A stretch of DNA of 15,027 bases from CAZMXI01 sp964570205. Lineage in GTDB: Bacteria; Planctomycetota; Phycisphaerae; Tepidisphaerales; Tepidisphaeraceae. The stretch lies in contig CAZMXI010000124.1 in NCBI GenBank assembly GCA_964570205.1, positions 1-15,027 on the forward strand. Reading direction: 5' to 3'. Made by a program: the position numbers and the translations under genes. This document shows, one piece after another, positions 1 through 7,568 of the stretch; within the stretch, counting starts at the first letter, position 1, and each line of letters opens with the position of its first letter. The notes under the pieces are model-generated. The model did not search any database. It worked only from the letters and a program-made list of their open reading frames with translations, and was not told the origin of the DNA.

Positions 1-460
1 AGAACGTTTCGGCATCGAGATCGGCATGGACGAAATTCCGGGCGGTATAATCGATGGCATCGAGCTGGAAATCGAGTTCCAGGAAGTCCTTGAGCAGCCG
101 CTGGACCATGCTGACAGCGCTATCGGATCGGGCTCCCGCGCCGGGCACGGCCGCCCCTTTGGGTTTCACCATCTCATAGAGCAGAACATCGTAGCCTTTG
201 AAGGCCTCGGCCAGATCCTTGAAGTATCGGGTATCGCCCACGTGAACCGCGGCCACGAGATGCACCTTCACGCCCTGGTTGTTGCCGTATGTTGCGATGG
301 CGGTCTGAAGCCGACCGCCGCCTTCCTGATCGTCTACGAAGCGAATGAACTTCGTTTTCTCAGGTTGCTCCGGCCGGTCGGCGGCGTACAGGCGGATGGC
401 CGGTAGAATCAGGCCGATCAGCAGGGCGGTTCTCAGGGCGGGATCAAAGCGAATTCGCAT
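1..460 (-). CDS. TraB/GumN-like exported protein (partial, C-terminus outside window)
   Basis: The reading frame starts at ATG 458-460 and stays open to the window edge, giving 153 residues of the N-terminal part. An AAGGAG Shine-Dalgarno lies 8 bases before the ATG and fixes the start. Residues 1-26 form a signal peptide (Arg-rich start, hydrophobic LLIGLILP core, cleavage near LYA-AD), so the protein is probably periplasmic or surface-associated. The stretch VHLVAAVHVGDTRYFKDL followed by YDVLLYEMV resembles the start of the TraB/GumN (ChaN-like) fold, where a conserved G/AxxHxGD motif and a downstream acidic 'E' strand form the putative active site. Members are thought to be metal-dependent hydrolases or peptidases, but the substrate here is unknown. 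It is divergent from the HD gene at 673. The family call rests on these two motifs only. Confidence 0.75.
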   Translation of the reverse strand, partial: MRIRFDPALRTALLIGLILPAIRLYAADRPEQPEKTKFIRFVDDQEGGGRLQTAIATYGNNQGVKVHLVAAVHVGDTRYFKDLAEAFKGYDVLLYEMVKPKGAAVPGAGARSDSAVSMVQRLLKDFLELDFQLDAIDYTARNFVHADLDAETF

Positions 461-672
461 TGTTCTGGCTCCTTGTCTCTTCCGCAGAGCGGGGATTGCC
501 GACACGAGGGCCTAGTTTGACATGTCGGCCCGGCGAAAGGCAAGCTGAATTCGCGGCAGATGTTCCCAGAAGATGGCTTGAACCGCGGCCGTAAGTGAAG
601 GGGGAGCACATCAAAAGCGACGCGGGATTTCGCAAATCATTAATAATCCTGCCCTGTTCTCAGCCGAAGTAA
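461..672. other. Divergent intergenic region
   Basis: These 212 bases separate the minus-strand TraB/GumN-like gene from the plus-strand HD gene and should hold promoters for both. An A/T-rich patch at 636-648 (containing TAATAAT) stands out from the GC-rich surroundings and is a possible -10 region for the HD gene. A TTGACA at 517-522 has no matching -10 at normal spacing. I see no gene, tRNA or strong hairpin here. Confidence 0.4.
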
Positions 673-1323
673 ATGGCTATGGGACGAAGTTCCACGACTG
701 GCGATCGAGATGCTTCCGTCGGACCCGAAAGGACTGCGGTCCTTGAGGCCTGGGCCATGCATCATCTCGGTCGAATCGGTCACGAGCGGCAGGTTAGGCG
801 TCTGGCGATCGCGATGTTCGATCTGACGCTCCGACGGCATCGCCTCGGGTCGAAATGGAGGACCCTGCTGAGCATGGCCGCCATCGTGCATGACGTCGGC
901 CGCGCGGATGGCGCAAGAGGTCATCGTGGTCGTGGCGCCAGAATGGTTGATCGTGAGCGTGCCCTGCCCCTCGGATCGTTTGAGCGGCGGGTTCTGGCGT
1001 ATCTAGTCCGATATCACAGCGGCCCGCTTCCCCGCGATGCCGGCGACAAACGTTTCCACAATCGGGACCGCAAGTCGGTGCAGGTGCTCCTGGCGATCCT
1101 GCGGGCGGCCGACGCGCTCGACAGCCGCACCATGTCCGCTCCGCGGCTGGCGCTGTCGCGGCGTGGGCGGGCCATTCACATCCGATGCCATGTCGACGCG
1201 AAGTCGCAAAGGGCCCGCCTGATCCGCCGCCGCGAACACAAGTTCGAGCTGCTTGAACAGGTGCTCAACCAGCGTGTGCGCATCCAGCTCAAAGGTGGCC
1301 CCGCCACCCGGCAGGCCGCCTGA
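673..1323 (+). CDS. Stand-alone HD-domain protein resembling the Ppx/GppA C-terminal domain
   Basis: This 216-residue protein has no signal peptide and should be cytoplasmic. It follows the HD layout seen in domain III of exopolyphosphatase/guanosine pentaphosphatase: H37 in GHERQV, an F/D helix end (AMFDLT, 48-53), the H73-D74 pair in AAIVHDVG, H84, LVRYHSG with H115, and LRAADALD (143-150). These are plausible metal/phosphate ligands. The usual N-terminal ASKHA phosphatase domains of Ppx/GppA are absent, so it is either a phosphohydrolase of its own or a nucleotide-binding regulator; a role in ppGpp or polyphosphate metabolism is only inferred. The C-terminal 50 residues are very basic. ATG 673 and in-frame ATG 679 are both possible starts; neither has a clear Shine-Dalgarno. 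It is convergent with ldh. Confidence 0.75.
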   Translation: MAMGRSSTTGDRDASVGPERTAVLEAWAMHHLGRIGHERQVRRLAIAMFDLTLRRHRLGSKWRTLLSMAAIVHDVGRADGARGHRGRGARMVDRERALPLGSFERRVLAYLVRYHSGPLPRDAGDKRFHNRDRKSVQVLLAILRAADALDSRTMSAPRLALSRRGRAIHIRCHVDAKSQRARLIRRREHKFELLEQVLNQRVRIQLKGGPATRQAA

Positions 1324-1435
1324 CGCCGGCGGCTACTCGGCGGGGCGGATGCTCCGTGCGATCAGGGTGGTCATCCTGCCGCGCTCGACACAGTGCTTCT
1401 CGACCGTCGCGCACACAAACATCGCAAGGCCATTT

Positions 1436-2386
1436 TCAGAATCCAAGCGAGCGTATCGCCTTCCGGATGACATCAGCGCTGTTTCTCAGGCCGGCCAGCT
1501 CGGCATCGTTCAGCGCCAGCGGAAGCGCTGCATCCACGCCGCCCCGGTTGACGATGCACGGGACCGACAGGCATACATCGTCGATGCCATGATAATCCGT
1601 CAGCAGCGAGCTGACCGGCAGGATGCGGTTCTCATCCTTCAGCACCGCTTCGAGGATGCGCGTGGTGGCAAGGCCCACGGCGTAATTGGTGGCGCCCTTG
1701 CCCTGGATGATCTGAGCGGCCGCGGTTCTCACATTCTCGAAGATGTCCGTGCGGTCGCGCACGCTCAGCTTGCCGTGCCCCTGCACCGCCCACTTGTGCA
1801 GCGGCACGTTGCCGACGCTGGCGCTGCTCCAGAGCGGGATTTCCGAATCACCATGCTCGCCGGCGATGTACGCGTGGACATTCTGCACGGCGACATTCAG
1901 CCGCTGGGCGATGAGATAGCGAAATCGCGAGCTGTCCAGCACCGTGCCGCTCCCGAAGACCCTCGCCGACGCAAGCCCGCTGAGCTTCGTCGCGATGTAT
2001 GTCACCACATCCACGGGGTTGGTCACCATCAGCAGGATGGCGTTCGGGGCGATCCGGACCAGCTCGGGAATGAGCGTCCGGCAGATGCTGGCGTTGACGG
2101 CCGCCAGCTCCATGCGCGTCTGGCCGGGCTTCTGCTTGGCGCCGGCGGTGACGACAATGACATCCGCGCCATGGCAGATGTTCAGGTCGTCGGAGCCCTC
2201 GATGCCCGCCATCGGCACGAATTGCAGCCCATGGTTCAGGTCCAGCGCCTGGGCATGCACCTTAGTGCGGTCGATGTCATGCAGGACGATGTTTCGGCCG
2301 ACGCCGCGGATCATGCAGGCGTAGGCGATGGTCGCCCCGACGCTGCCTGCGCCGATGATGGCGATCTTGCTGGTGCGATCGGGCAT
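1436..2386 (-). CDS. ldh: L-lactate dehydrogenase (NAD-dependent)
   Basis: The cytoplasmic enzyme interconverts pyruvate and L-lactate with NADH/NAD+. The 316 residues counted from ATG 2384-2386 match the usual family length. Visible motifs are the Rossmann loop GAGSVG (12-17), an acidic D37 after beta-2 that favours NAD, the specificity loop AGAKQKPGQTR with Q85 (Gln marks lactate rather than malate dehydrogenase, which has Arg there), R91, TNP with N123, D151 and R154 in VLDSSRFR, the catalytic H178 in GEHGDSEIP, and T233 in GATNYAVG. A start at 2446 would add 20 residues without homologous character, and no good Shine-Dalgarno precedes either ATG, so the shorter form is chosen on length. 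It lies downstream of rny in the same direction but beyond a probable terminator. Confidence 0.95.
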   Translation of the reverse strand: MPDRTSKIAIIGAGSVGATIAYACMIRGVGRNIVLHDIDRTKVHAQALDLNHGLQFVPMAGIEGSDDLNICHGADVIVVTAGAKQKPGQTRMELAAVNASICRTLIPELVRIAPNAILLMVTNPVDVVTYIATKLSGLASARVFGSGTVLDSSRFRYLIAQRLNVAVQNVHAYIAGEHGDSEIPLWSSASVGNVPLHKWAVQGHGKLSVRDRTDIFENVRTAAAQIIQGKGATNYAVGLATTRILEAVLKDENRILPVSSLLTDYHGIDDVCLSVPCIVNRGGVDAALPLALNDAELAGLRNSADVIRKAIRSLGF

Positions 2387-2475
2387 GGAAGAATCGTAGG
2401 CAGCCTTTTCGACCGCCGCAGCGCCGATTCGGCGACCCGCCCACATTCAACACGCAGGTGAGGGCCTGCAACAAG

Positions 2476-2506
2476 AGAAGGCGAGACCTTGCGATCTCGC
2501 CCTTCT
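2476..2506 (-). terminator. Hairpin terminator downstream of rny
   Basis: AGAAGGCGAGA (2476-2486) pairs with TCTCGCCCTTCT (2495-2506) with a single bulged C and an 8-base loop. It sits 24 bases past the rny stop codon, between rny and ldh. The tail after the hairpin on the minus strand (TCTTGTTGC) is only moderately T-rich, so intrinsic termination may be partial. If it works, ldh needs a promoter of its own in 2387-2475. Confidence 0.6.
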
Positions 2507-2529
2507 GTTTCGCGTTTCTGAATGTAAGC

Positions 2530-4095
2530 CTACCGGGCGTATTCCACCGCCCGCACCTCGCGGATCAACGTCACCTTGATCTCGCCGGGGTATGTCATCG
2601 ATTCCTCGATCTTCTTGGCGATGTCGCGCGCCACCTTCGCCGATTCGGCGTCGTCGATCTGCTTGGCATCGACGATCACGCGCACCTCGCGGCCAGCCTG
2701 GATCGCGTAAGCCTGCCGCACGCCGGAAAAGCCCGTCGCTAAGCCTTCCAGGTCCTGCAATCGCTTGATGTACCGCTCCAGGCTCTCGCGGCGGGCGCCG
2801 GGACGCGATGCGCTGATCGCGTCGGCCGCCATCACGATCGCGGTGTACGGCGTCGTCGCCGGCACGTCGCCGTGGTGGCCTTCGCACGCGTTGAGCACCG
2901 CTTCGCTTTCGTTGAATTTCTTCAGGAACTCCCGGCCGATCTGCGGGTGGCCGCCTTCCTGCTCGTGGTCCATCGCCTTGCCGATGTCGTGCAGAAGCCC
3001 GCAGCGCCGGGCGAGCTGGCCATCCAGGCCCAGCTCGTCTGCGATGATCTGCGATACGTACGCCACCTCGATCGAATGCCGCAGCACGTTCTGCCCATAA
3101 CTCGTGCGATAGCTCAGCCGCCCGAGCATCGGCACGATCGCCTTGGCTACGTTGGCCACGTTGGCTTCCTGCACGGCCTCACGGCCGACGCGCAGCAGCT
3201 CCTCGTCCATCTCCTTGTTCGTCTGCGCCACCAGCTCCTCGATGCGCGCCGGGTGAATCCGGCCATCCTGCACGAGCTTGGCCAGCGAACTGCGGGCGAC
3301 CTCGCGCCGAACCGGATCAAAGCAGCTCACCACCACCACGCCAGGCGTATCGTCGATGATCACATCCACCCCAGTCGCCTTCTCAAAAGCGCGGATGTTG
3401 CGGCCCTCGCGGCCGATCACCCGACCCTTCATGTCGTCCGACGGGATCGCCACCGTGCTGACCGTATGGTCGCACGTCTGCTCGGCCGCATAGCGCTGGA
3501 TCGCCTGCAGGATGATCTGCCGGCTCTTGTCCTTCGCCTCTTCCTGTGCCTGCTCGGCGATCTTCATGATCAGCGCCCCGGCCTCGTGGCGGCATTCATC
3601 CTCGATGCGCTTCAGCAGCATCTCCCGCGCTGCATCGGGCGAAAGGCCGGTGATCTGAAGGAGCTTCTGCCGCTCCTCCTCGAGCATCTGGTCGTACTGC
3701 TTCTCCTTGCCCGCGACGCTCTTCTCTCGACCGGACAGCCGCGTTTCGAGCTGGTCGAGATTGCGCTCCTTAACCGTGAGCGTGTCGAGCTTGCGATCCA
3801 GCATGTCCTCCCGCTTGCTGAGGCGCTGCTCAAGTTCCTTCAGTTCCTTGCGTTCAGCCTCAGATTCCTTCTCGAACGCTTCTTTGAGACGCAGCCGCTC
3901 CTGCTTTGCCGACAGCTCCAATTCCTTGGCCTTGGTTTCCCCCTCCTTGCGGGCCGCCTCGCGAATCTGATCGCCCGCTGTCCGGGCTTGAGCGAGGATG
4001 TTTCGGCCGGTCAGACTGAGAAACCAATAAAGACCCGCAGCGCCGCCTATCAACCCGAAAAACAAACCAACGACTACCAGAAGTACTTCCTGCAT
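2530..4095 (-). CDS. rny: Ribonuclease Y
   Basis: RNase Y is a membrane-anchored endoribonuclease that initiates mRNA decay. The 521-residue product shows the full family layout: an N-terminal membrane helix (about 3-27), a long charged coiled coil (about 35-195), a KH domain with the GRVIGREGRN loop (224-233; GxxG at 228-231), and an HD hydrolase domain with H340 (LRHSIEVA), H369-D370 (LLHDIGK), the H407-H408 region (EGHHGD) and D425 (MAADAISASRPGARRE). The C-terminus YPGEIKVTLIRE is typical. I chose ATG 4093-4095, preceded by an AAAGG element about 10 bases upstream. A TTG start 12 codons earlier would put unneeded residues before the membrane helix. The gene appears to be transcribed alone, with a structured upstream region and a hairpin after its stop. 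Confidence 0.97.
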   Translation of the reverse strand: MQEVLLVVVGLFFGLIGGAAGLYWFLSLTGRNILAQARTAGDQIREAARKEGETKAKELELSAKQERLRLKEAFEKESEAERKELKELEQRLSKREDMLDRKLDTLTVKERNLDQLETRLSGREKSVAGKEKQYDQMLEEERQKLLQITGLSPDAAREMLLKRIEDECRHEAGALIMKIAEQAQEEAKDKSRQIILQAIQRYAAEQTCDHTVSTVAIPSDDMKGRVIGREGRNIRAFEKATGVDVIIDDTPGVVVVSCFDPVRREVARSSLAKLVQDGRIHPARIEELVAQTNKEMDEELLRVGREAVQEANVANVAKAIVPMLGRLSYRTSYGQNVLRHSIEVAYVSQIIADELGLDGQLARRCGLLHDIGKAMDHEQEGGHPQIGREFLKKFNESEAVLNACEGHHGDVPATTPYTAIVMAADAISASRPGARRESLERYIKRLQDLEGLATGFSGVRQAYAIQAGREVRVIVDAKQIDDAESAKVARDIAKKIEESMTYPGEIKVTLIREVRAVEYAR

Positions 4096-4381
4096 GGCGA
4101 TCGCCTTTTCAGTTGGGGTCCGCGCGAGCAAGATGCGCCGCTGGACCCAATCGCCTGTCTAATGCGGATAAAGCGGGAGAGACCTATTTGACGTGACAGC
4201 GCCTGGCGAAGCGGGATGCAGAAACATCTACTGCCGGGGAGACGGTTCTCCTTGGCAATGGGCTTCCGGTCCCGACCGCTTTTGTGGAGGCGCCCGCAGG
4301 GGCGTGGACGCGTGGAGTCCGGCCAACCGCCGGGACCTCGCGCGATTGGCCGTGCTGGCTGGTGTGCGTATCGACACTGGC

Positions 4382-4403
4382 CGGACCGCCGTCGAGCGGT
4401 CCG
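4382..4403. repeat. Inverted repeat, 8-bp perfect stem
   Basis: CGGACCGC (4382-4389) and GCGGTCCG (4396-4403) are perfect inverted repeats around the 6-base loop CGTCGA. No T-tract follows on either strand, so it is not a typical intrinsic terminator. Read leftwards it would lie about 290 bases upstream of the rny start; its role is unknown. Confidence 0.5.
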
Positions 4404-4507
4404 CTTGGTTACGCCATTCCAGCAGCAGCAGGACAAAGCCCATCAGGAACGTTAATCCTGCGAGCAGCGCGAGTTGTACTCCAATGTAAACCACGTGCGT
4501 TTCAGTC

Positions 4508-4537
4508 CCGCCCGTCGAGTGAAGACCCTTCGGGCGG
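4508..4537. repeat. Inverted repeat, 7-bp GC-only stem
   Basis: CCGCCCG (4508-4514) and CGGGCGG (4531-4537) are perfect inverted repeats separated by 16 bases. It could form a stable RNA stem on either strand, or be an operator-like site. No T-tract follows. Confidence 0.4.
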
Positions 4538-4561
4538 AAATACGTCAGAAGGCCTAAATCA

Positions 4562-4627
4562 ATGCCAGCTTTCCGCTTATGCTGGCTCCCGCGCTGGCAT
4601 AAGAGGCACAGTTGTCCAAATGCCAGC
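4562..4627. repeat. Set of mutually exclusive inverted repeats (ATGCCAGC / GCTGGCAT)
   Basis: ATGCCAGC occurs at 4562-4569 and again at 4620-4627, with its inverse GCTGGCAT at 4593-4600. In addition CTTATGCTGGC (4576-4586) can pair with GCTGGCATAAG (4593-4603) over 11 positions, using two G-U pairs in a plus-strand transcript, around the 6-base loop TCCCGC. The central element can therefore pair with any of three partners. In a minus-strand transcript the 11-bp pairing would contain two C-A mismatches, so the plus strand (towards the gene at 4876) fits better. Whether it regulates anything is unknown. Confidence 0.45.
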
Positions 4628-4875
4628 CTAACAATTCCTAACGGAATCATAAGCCCCGATTCAGCCCTTTGCAAGGAAGACCCGTTGTGTAGATGGGTCA
4701 GATAAACGAACTCAGGGGTGACTGCCGTTACGCTGTAAACCAGCTATTTTCAATAGTTTGCTTGACGTTGCGACGCGGCGACGGCTGGCCGGTATAACCA
4801 GTAACGGCGAGGCCCCTGGTAACATGCAGTGAATGCTCGCCCGGGACCGAAGAGCCGTCCAATCGAGGTTGCCCG

Positions 4876-7521
4876 ATGAAATCACCTATCTCTAAGTGTT
4901 TATGGGTCCTGGCACTCCTCTGGTGCTGGACATGGGCGGATGCTTGGCAGGCGGCTGAGCTGCCGAGCTTCAATCTGACCGATGCCGACGCTGCCGGGCA
5001 ATGGCAGGCAGCACATGACATTGCATCGCTGCAAAGCTCGCCTGAAGGCCTGGTTGTGACCATTTCGGGCAGCGACCCCTATTTTCACGGTCCCGCGCGG
5101 GATTACCCCAAAGGGCAACCCCTTTGGGTGAACCTGCGTGTCAGAAGCGAGCGAGGAGGCATTCTCCAGGTTTTCTATTTTGACACGCACCCATCGGAAG
5201 AGCAGTCGGTCCGCGCGATAGTATCGGCCGGCAAATGGGAGCAGCTACGGCTGCCGCTGCCTCCTCTGGGCAAGGCATATCGTCTGCGAATCGACCCGCC
5301 TGGCGACGGCGGCAAGGCGGTCTTCTCGGGCATCGTGTTTGAGCAGCGGGTCAGTCTGAGTGAGCCGGAATGGCCGGCCGCCGTCCTCGATGCGCCGCCC
5401 GCGCCGCTGGCATCTCTCAAGGCCGGTCGGCTCGAACTGGCACATGCGGCCAATGGCCAGTGGATGCTCAGTTTCGCCGGAGATCGGCTGGCGGTCGGGC
5501 ACCACCGACTGATGATCGGCTATGCCACTCAGCGGCAGCGGTGGATGTCCCTGGAACACGCCAAGGGCGAGGTGAGCAGCGACGGACGCGCCCTGGTGTG
5601 GAGGGCCGGCCTGGCCGACCAGGATGGAGCGCAATGGACGCTGATCCGGCGTTTTCTGCCCGGGAGACTGCCCGACACGATCGACGTCGAGTTGGAATGT
5701 GCGGTCAACCAGGATCGCGATGTGGCGTTTCTCCCGCTGCTCGTGCTGGTTCGCCCGGGTGAGGCCAAGACGGCGGCGCTGCTGCCGGGGCTGGAGTATC
5801 TGGACCAGGATGAGCCCAGCAGTTCCGAGGCCGACGTGATCGGCCCCGGTTCCAAGCGGCAGGTGCCGGATTCGCTGAAGGTCACGTTTCCGCTGATGAC
5901 GGTGCTGGCCGACGGCAATCACATCGGATTGATCTGGGATCGTCAACCGGATGTGGCGGCGGTGTTTGACTCGCCGGATCGGCTGTTCCGGAGCGGCGGG
6001 CACGTCATGGGCCTGATCTACCCTGGAAGCGACAGCGCCAACCGCGTCGAAGGCAGTCTGCTGCCTTATGGGGGGCACATCATCCGGGCCAACGTGCCGA
6101 TTAAGCTGCGGGCGACGATCGTCGCTGGGCAGGCGCAGAGCGTCCTTCCAGCGGTGCAGCAGTATGTGATGCTGCGCGGGCTGCCGAAGGTGCCCGATGT
6201 CGGCATGGATCTGCCGGCCTACGCAAGAATGGCGGCGGCGGGATGGCTGGATTCCAGGTGCCGCGAGGACGACCGCTATCGACACGCCTGGCCGGGCCAG
6301 TTTCAGCCCAATGCCGTGGTCGATGCCGCGATGATGATGGACTGGCTGGCGCCTCGGGTTGCAGATGAGCCGACGGCCGGAAGGCTCAAGGAGGCGGCCA
6401 GGGGGGCGCTGTCGGAGGTGCCTTCGGCCGGTCGCAACAGCAGCGGGATCGGCCACGTGCGCTATCCCGTCGAGTCGCTGGTGTACGGCGACGTGCTGGC
6501 GAATGTGCAGCGTGCGCGGGCGACGGGGCGGGCCATGGTCAAGAGCTTCCAGCCCGACGGCAGCTTTCCCTATCGGCCGCGCGCTGGCGCGCCGGACTAC
6601 AGCAAGACGCATTTCTCCAAGGAGGCCAATGGCCTGGCGGCCCCGCAGGTGGCGGCGGTGCTCGAGCACGCGGCCGTGAGCGGCGACGCCGAGCTGATTG
6701 CCGAGGCGCTTCGCCTGCTGCGGGCCATGGACAAGTTCGCCAACACCGCTCCGCGCGGGGCGCAAACGTGGGAATGCCCGCTGCACACGCCGGACATCCT
6801 CGCGTCAGCCTACCTGGTGCGGGCGTACCTGCTTGGGTACCAGCTTTCCGGCGATGACCGGCTGCTGGGCATGGCCCGACACTGGGCATGGACCGGCGTT
6901 CCATTTGTTTATCTGGTGAATCCCGCCGACAAACCCGTCGGGCCGTATGCGACGATCGCCGTGTTCGGGGCGACCAACTGGGTGGCGCCGAACTGGATGG
7001 GTTTGCCCGTGCAGTGGTGCGGCATGGTCTACGCCGATTCGCTCTACCGGCTGGATGAGTACGACAAGAGCGGGCCATGGAAGCAACTGGCCGATGGAAT
7101 CACCGCATCCGGCATCCAGCAGTCCTTCCCCATCGGCAGCAATGCCGACCGCGTGGGCATGCTGCCCGATTCGTTCGTCCTGCGGGCTCAGTACCGCGCT
7201 GACCCGGCCATCAACCCCGCGACGGTACAGGCGTGCGCTGTGCGGTTTTTCAACCAGCCGGCGCTGTATGACATGCACGTGTTCCGGGGCAAGGGCCTGA
7301 TCGTCCATGCCCCGGGCGAGGTACTGGAAGCGAAGGAACAGGGCGAAGGCGCATCATTCAAGGTCACGAGCGGCTGGCCGGCGTACCGGATCCTGGTCAG
7401 CGGCTGCAAGACCAGGCCCAGGGTGCGCATCAATGGCGAAGATGCCGCCGGCGAGTACGATCAGCCCAATGGTTGGCTCATCCTGCAACTCCAGGGCGAC
7501 GCCGTGGTAGAGATGAGGTAG
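4876..7521 (+). CDS. Exported protein of unrecognised family, beta-sandwich plus helical-barrel-like region
   Basis: The 881-residue protein starts at ATG 4876, with GAGG at 4865-4868 as Shine-Dalgarno. Residues 1-26 form a signal peptide (Lys at 2 and 7, then WVLALLWCWTW); the Cys at 17 is not in a proper lipobox, so it is probably cleaved by signal peptidase I and exported. Residues about 30-160 look like a beta-sandwich of the carbohydrate-binding type (strand-rich LWVNLRVRS, ILQVFYFDTH, GKWEQLRLPLP, YRLRIDPPG). Residues 170-440 are also beta-rich, and about 446-770 consist of repeated amphipathic helices with aromatic loops, as in (alpha/alpha) barrel glycosidases or lyases. The last 80 residues return to beta structure. 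I do not recognise a named family, and no catalytic motif can be assigned. Its short gap to the ThuA gene suggests a shared extracytoplasmic role, perhaps on carbohydrate; this is inference. Confidence 0.85.
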   Translation: MKSPISKCLWVLALLWCWTWADAWQAAELPSFNLTDADAAGQWQAAHDIASLQSSPEGLVVTISGSDPYFHGPARDYPKGQPLWVNLRVRSERGGILQVFYFDTHPSEEQSVRAIVSAGKWEQLRLPLPPLGKAYRLRIDPPGDGGKAVFSGIVFEQRVSLSEPEWPAAVLDAPPAPLASLKAGRLELAHAANGQWMLSFAGDRLAVGHHRLMIGYATQRQRWMSLEHAKGEVSSDGRALVWRAGLADQDGAQWTLIRRFLPGRLPDTIDVELECAVNQDRDVAFLPLLVLVRPGEAKTAALLPGLEYLDQDEPSSSEADVIGPGSKRQVPDSLKVTFPLMTVLADGNHIGLIWDRQPDVAAVFDSPDRLFRSGGHVMGLIYPGSDSANRVEGSLLPYGGHIIRANVPIKLRATIVAGQAQSVLPAVQQYVMLRGLPKVPDVGMDLPAYARMAAAGWLDSRCREDDRYRHAWPGQFQPNAVVDAAMMMDWLAPRVADEPTAGRLKEAARGALSEVPSAGRNSSGIGHVRYPVESLVYGDVLANVQRARATGRAMVKSFQPDGSFPYRPRAGAPDYSKTHFSKEANGLAAPQVAAVLEHAAVSGDAELIAEALRLLRAMDKFANTAPRGAQTWECPLHTPDILASAYLVRAYLLGYQLSGDDRLLGMARHWAWTGVPFVYLVNPADKPVGPYATIAVFGATNWVAPNWMGLPVQWCGMVYADSLYRLDEYDKSGPWKQLADGITASGIQQSFPIGSNADRVGMLPDSFVLRAQYRADPAINPATVQACAVRFFNQPALYDMHVFRGKGLIVHAPGEVLEAKEQGEGASFKVTSGWPAYRILVSGCKTRPRVRINGEDAAGEYDQPNGWLILQLQGDAVVEMR

Positions 7522-7556
7522 GTGGGGAACGCCCGCTGGGCTTACATGGTTGCCAG

Positions 7557-7564
7557 AAGGAGGT
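7557..7564 (+). promoter_or_regulatory. Strong Shine-Dalgarno for the ThuA gene
   Basis: AAGGAGGT at 7557-7564 lies 4 bases before ATG 7569 (5 bases from the end of GGAGG). It is the best ribosome binding site in the window and sets the start of the ThuA-domain gene against in-frame codons upstream, which overlap the preceding gene. Confidence 0.8.
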
Positions 7565-7568
7565 CGCG

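Larger units (their letters stand above)
4096..4875. other. 780-base gene-poor region between rny and the 881-residue gene
   Basis: This region separates two divergent genes and should carry both promoters. I see no convincing gene. Short frames exist on both strands, and one minus-strand frame (about 4228-4494) would encode a single hydrophobic segment with a basic tail but lacks a good start or Shine-Dalgarno. The region is rich in inverted repeats, listed separately. For the rightward gene a weak promoter can be proposed: TTGCGA at 4768-4773 and TATAAC at 4793-4798 with a long 19-base spacer, about 77 bases before the start codon. The G+C content is lower around 4430-4760 than in the neighbouring genes, consistent with a non-coding or decayed stretch. 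Confidence 0.5.

Noticed and set aside
4228..4494. Minus-strand frame with one hydrophobic segment (about 22 residues) and a basic tail
   Set aside because: Only a GTG start without Shine-Dalgarno, mixed codon use, and a hairpin within the frame; not enough to call a gene.
4626..4700. GCCTAAC followed by AATTC at 4626-4637, resembling the start of an integron attC site
   Set aside because: No matching GTTRRRY partner or L'/L'' boxes at a suitable distance, and no cassette gene or integrase in the window.
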